Assembly (NCBI GenBank): GCA_040880545.1
Contig: JBBDIE010000127.1
Span: 1-20,339, forward strand
Length of the DNA: 20,339 nucleotides
Direction: 5' to 3'
Origin: M55B112 sp040880545
GTDB lineage: Bacteria; Bacteroidota; Bacteroidia; Bacteroidales; GCA-2748055
Position numbers and translations under genes: made by a program. The first letter of the stretch is position 1. The number at the start of each line of letters is the position of its first letter. Below are positions 17,222-20,339 of the stretch, piece after piece. Under the pieces are notes generated by a model, which did not search any database, was not told where the DNA came from, and worked only from the letters and a program-made list of their open reading frames with translations.

Positions 17222-18457
17222 ATGAAAAAAATCCTTCTCCTGGCGCTTGGCTCTTTTCTCCTCACCAATACAACAATTGCCAATAATTATAAAAATATCC
17301 GTGATTTCGGCGTTCTGCCGGAAAACAATGCAGCTGTAAACAAAACAAACCTACAGGAAGCCATTGACTGGGCATCATTAAGGGGTGCCGCGCTCTTTAT
17401 CGAGCCTTCCGAAAACCCATACCATGTGGATGGTGGTATAATCCTTAAGAAAAATGTTTCAATTGTAGGCGTTCATGGCCCGACACACAGGGGAACAGTT
17501 CACCCGGATAAAAAACAACCTGTGGGAAGTGTATTCATGATCACGGATCAGGTAAATCCATTTATCACCGTGGAGACAGGTACACAGCTTAAGGGAATAC
17601 AGTTCTGGTACCCTGAACAAACAATCAGGGATCCGAATGCAATAATACCGTATCCTGCCACCATCCAGGTTTCTAAAACAAGCAGGGCACAGGGTATTTT
17701 TATGTCATGCCTTACTTTTTATGGAGAATACCTTGCTTTCGACTTTAACGCAAGTCGTGGAAATGCCTGCGAGCTGATGACCTTCGAACACTGCTACGGC
17801 TTTCCCCTCAGCGGAGAGTTTATCAGGATCGATTATTGCTATGATGTCCCCAGGATTTTGCATTGCCACGTAAACCCCGCGGCACAGCGATATATCGGCG
17901 GCCAGTACAGCAAAGAGGTAGTAGATGCAGTCATCGCAAAAAAGACATTCGCCTATACCATTAATCATACCGACAATGCACAGATCATTGATCTCTTTAC
18001 GTTCGGCACCTATGGAGGAATTCTATTGGGGGAAGAATCTTACGGACAGCTGACCAATTTTAATTTCGACTGTGTGGCCGTAGGTATTCATAAGAAGGGC
18101 AACAACACAAAGAACCGTAACTGGCAGATTGCACAAGGTTCGATCATTGCCAATACCGGAGAAAAAGTTAAAAACATCCACCCGATCGTAATTGAAGGTC
18201 AGGGACATACTTCTCTTACCAATGTGGAAGCATTCTCAGGAGGAAACGGGGCACTTACCACGGTCCCTGAAAATGAGTCCTGGGATTTCATCCAGGTGAA
18301 AGGCGATAAGAAATTAACCATCTCCATTTTCGGAAGTCGTATGAGAAATTATATGTCAGACTCCCCTATCACTTTGGAAAATGATAATGCCATCATTCAG
18401 TTCTCTGCATGCTTCGACAAAGACGAGCAGCTCTATAACAAGACCTTTGGAGATTAA
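17222..18457 (+). CDS. Secreted right-handed beta-helix protein (pectate-lyase-like fold)
   Basis: The 411-residue protein has a clear signal peptide (1-20, MKKILLLALGSFLLTNTTIA). IRDFGVLPENNAAVNKTNLQ followed by EAIDWA and FIEPSENPYHVDGGIILK (about 26-76) is the usual N-terminal pattern of pectate-lyase-3-like beta-helix proteins; repeated short beta-strand coils continue to the end. No specific enzyme family or catalytic triad is recognised, so substrate and reaction are open. Unlike the preceding beta-helix protein it has no T9SS sorting domain and no extra binding domain. It ends abruptly in LYNKTFGD, and the DNA just after it encodes, in another frame, the end of a carbohydrate-binding-like domain (18480-18728). 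A longer ancestral protein with a shifted tail is possible, as is a separate lost gene. It starts 225 bases after the upstream stop. Confidence 0.82.
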   Translation: MKKILLLALGSFLLTNTTIANNYKNIRDFGVLPENNAAVNKTNLQEAIDWASLRGAALFIEPSENPYHVDGGIILKKNVSIVGVHGPTHRGTVHPDKKQPVGSVFMITDQVNPFITVETGTQLKGIQFWYPEQTIRDPNAIIPYPATIQVSKTSRAQGIFMSCLTFYGEYLAFDFNASRGNACELMTFEHCYGFPLSGEFIRIDYCYDVPRILHCHVNPAAQRYIGGQYSKEVVDAVIAKKTFAYTINHTDNAQIIDLFTFGTYGGILLGEESYGQLTNFNFDCVAVGIHKKGNNTKNRNWQIAQGSIIANTGEKVKNIHPIVIEGQGHTSLTNVEAFSGGNGALTTVPENESWDFIQVKGDKKLTISIFGSRMRNYMSDSPITLENDNAIIQFSACFDKDEQLYNKTFGD

Positions 18458-18479
18458 GATACTGGATTTGATTCTGCCA

Positions 18480-18728
18480 CAGAATAATACACAGAAAGTT
18501 GAGAATATTTTTATTGCTGCTGCCACTTGCAGGAATAACCGGGCCGGCTGTCGGCTAAGACAAAGCTATTGGGGAGTTCCACTTAAAAAGGGATGGAACC
18601 ATTTTCTTATAAAAGTAGCCAGCAATGCAAATTGGTGGCCCGGGAAAGGAACCCTGGCAGTTAGAATGGAAAGCACAAAAAAAGCATTTGAATCAGAATT
18701 AAAATCAGCTATTCAGATTTTCGAATAG
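18480..18728 (+). pseudogene. Out-of-frame tail of a carbohydrate-binding-like domain
   Basis: In a frame shifted from the preceding beta-helix gene, the sequence reads CRNNRAGCRLRQ, then VPLKKGWNHFLIKVASNANW and GTLAVRMES before a stop at 18726-18728. This matches the closing strands of the jelly-roll modules at the ends of many Bacteroidota glycosidases and sulfatases, where the pattern is NNxAG, a conserved xVxLKKGWNxLLIKV strand, a Trp, then a final strand. There is no matching start, signal peptide or first half, so it is a remnant. The left limit is approximate; a frame from 18381 overlaps the beta-helix gene and is probably a shadow there. It ends 32 bases before the next gene. Confidence 0.55.
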
Positions 18729-18760
18729 CTTCATCAGAAAACGACTAAAAACCCTATATT

Positions 18761-20339
18761 ATGAAAACGACCTCTTATTTGTTAATATTAATTGCCATCA
18801 CAGTTGCCAGTTCATGCACGGTGTCAAAAGATAAACTTAAACAGGATAAATTACAACCGGTAGATTTCGTCAACCCCTATATGGGAAACATCAGCCATTT
18901 GCTGGTACCCACCTTTCCTACAATTCACCTGCCACACAGCATGATGCGTGTTGTCCCGCACAGAAGAGAGTCCAGGGAGGTCACGGTACACGGGCTCCCC
19001 ATTATTCTGACAAGCCACAGGGGAACATCCGCCTTCAGCCTCAGTCCGTTTCAAGGCAATGAAAACGACATACAGGCTGTGATCGAATATAGCTATGACC
19101 ATGAGAAAATCACTCCCTACTCCTACTCGGTTTATCTCGATGAATACAGTATCAGCGCTGACCTCGCAGTGTCGCATCAATCGGCCGCATACCAGCTGGA
19201 ATTTGAAAAAGAGGACCCTGTTTATCTTGTTCTGAATTCGCCGGATGGTGAGCTTACCTGGGACGGAGAGGCCCTGTCAGGATTCCAGGAAATCGGCAAC
19301 GGTACAAAAGTTTACCTTTACCTGCTTCCCGAAACCCAACCCGAAGAGATCTCTGTTCTTCACCAGGGAGCGCTTCATAACGGAAATGCTGCAAAGGGAA
19401 AAGATGCCAGCATGGTACTTACCTATCATCAGCCCGAAAGAACAATCGCCCTTAAATATGGCATCTCTTTTATCGATGCCTCCCAGGCAAAAGCCAACCT
19501 GATACGCGAAGTGGCAGGGAAAACTGTAAAAGAGTTACAGGAGGAGGGCCGCCACATCTGGAATGAGGCGCTCGGAAAAATAGATGTGACGGGGGATTGC
19601 CCGGAAGAAACTGCCGTTTTCTATACCTCCCTGTACCGGTGCTATGAGCGGCCGGTATCTATTTCTGAAGATGGAAGGTACTATAGTCCGTTTGATAAAT
19701 CCGTTCATTCAGACGAAGGCAGACCATTTTATACCGACGACTGGATCTGGGATACATATAGAGCACATCATCCATTACGTACAATCATTGACACGGAAAG
19801 ACAGGAGAATATCCTTCACTCTTTTATACAGATGTCGGAGCAGATGGAGAACTTCTGGATGCCGACCTTTCCAAAAATAACCGGCGATAGCAGAAGTATG
19901 AATTGTAACCATGGAGTTGTCAACTATATCGATGCGTACAGGAAAGGACTTCAGAACTTCGACCTGGAAAAAGCTTTTCTCTCAGGCAAACTTGCTGTTA
20001 CTGAAAAAACCCTGGCTCCCTGGTCAGGAATGCCCGCCGGTAAACTCGACCGGTTCTACCATGAAAATGGATTCATTCCTGCCTTAAGGGAAGGTGAAAA
20101 AGAGACTGTTCCGGAAGTACATCTTCGTGAACGCCGCCAGTCCGTTGCCGTAACCCTCGGAACCGCCTACGATGAATGGTGCCTCGGACAAATGGCCGAA
20201 GTGTTGAATAAACCAGAGGATGCGGAACGGTTCATGAAAGGTTCGTTCAACTACCGCAATCTCTATAATAAGGAGACAGGCTTTTTTCATCCCAAAGATA
20301 AAAATGGCAAATTCATTGAACCATTTGATTACATATTTT
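18761..20339 (+). CDS. Divergent GH92-like glycosidase lipoprotein (partial, runs off the window)
   Basis: The frame is open from ATG 18761 to the right edge (526 codons, 3' end missing). The start gives a signal peptide with lipobox ASSC (Cys19). VDFVNPYMGNISHLLVPTFP (34-53) is the GH92 opening, but the usual HGHTFPGATTPHGM part is replaced by LLVPTFPTIHLPHSMMRV. DDWIWDTYRAHHPLRTII (326-343) is the conserved first helix pair of the GH92 catalytic domain, followed by MPTFP and HGVVNYIDAYRKG. The N-terminal domain lacks the HTHLSGTG motif found in the other GH92 protein of this window. It is therefore a distant GH92 branch, with alpha-mannosidase or another exo-glycosidase specificity. The acidic motifs near the C-terminus that would decide activity lie outside the window. 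Confidence 0.85.
   Translation, partial: MKTTSYLLILIAITVASSCTVSKDKLKQDKLQPVDFVNPYMGNISHLLVPTFPTIHLPHSMMRVVPHRRESREVTVHGLPIILTSHRGTSAFSLSPFQGNENDIQAVIEYSYDHEKITPYSYSVYLDEYSISADLAVSHQSAAYQLEFEKEDPVYLVLNSPDGELTWDGEALSGFQEIGNGTKVYLYLLPETQPEEISVLHQGALHNGNAAKGKDASMVLTYHQPERTIALKYGISFIDASQAKANLIREVAGKTVKELQEEGRHIWNEALGKIDVTGDCPEETAVFYTSLYRCYERPVSISEDGRYYSPFDKSVHSDEGRPFYTDDWIWDTYRAHHPLRTIIDTERQENILHSFIQMSEQMENFWMPTFPKITGDSRSMNCNHGVVNYIDAYRKGLQNFDLEKAFLSGKLAVTEKTLAPWSGMPAGKLDRFYHENGFIPALREGEKETVPEVHLRERRQSVAVTLGTAYDEWCLGQMAEVLNKPEDAERFMKGSFNYRNLYNKETGFFHPKDKNGKFIEPFDYIF

Noticed and set aside
18381..18728. Intact 115-codon gene
   Set aside because: Its first third overlaps the beta-helix gene in another frame and lacks a signal or start context; only the last part looks protein-like, so it is called a remnant.

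Overview
The window looks like an accessory, glycan-targeting region of a member of the Bacteroidota. The signs are two proteins with C-terminal type IX secretion (T9SS) sorting domains, an outer-membrane DUF5916 barrel protein, two GH92-type lipoproteins, AT-rich spacers without clear Shine-Dalgarno sequences, and occasional TAnnTTTG promoter boxes. The genus cannot be told from the sequence alone.

Layout. Positions 1-402 hold no confident gene; there is a more GC-rich, unexplained stretch to about 180 and then an AT-rich leader. A serine hydrolase of the beta-lactamase/DD-peptidase fold (403-1617, +) converges on a minus-strand block. Read in the direction of transcription, that block is a membrane-spanning SARP-type regulator with a kelch-propeller ectodomain (10689-8113), a GH92 alpha-mannosidase (7959-5665), a secreted calcineurin-like phosphoesterase (5454-4576) and a DUF5916 outer-membrane protein (4346-1710). 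The gaps are 150-230 bp, so these may be separate transcription units; a terminator-like hairpin follows the GH92 gene. A 262-bp divergent spacer separates the regulator from a plus-strand block: a T9SS-exported CotH-kinase-like protein (10952-13366), a large multidomain beta-helix T9SS protein (13904-16996), a second beta-helix protein (17222-18457) and a divergent GH92-like lipoprotein that runs off the end of the window (18761-20339).

Scars. Three short pieces look like leftovers of lost genes: an orphan start codon context near 5610, a truncated lipoprotein at 13616-13777, and an out-of-frame carbohydrate-binding-like tail at about 18480-18728. An unusual cluster of overlapping AT-rich palindromes lies at 13506-13558.

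How it may work together (inference). Surface beta-helix and CotH proteins act on or bind a polymer or glycoprotein outside the cell, the GH92 enzymes remove alpha-mannosyl units, and the phosphoesterase could remove phosphate groups. The kelch/SARP protein could sense a ligand in the periplasm and directly control neighbouring genes. No SusC/SusD pair is present in the window, so this is not a complete classical polysaccharide utilisation locus as seen here.
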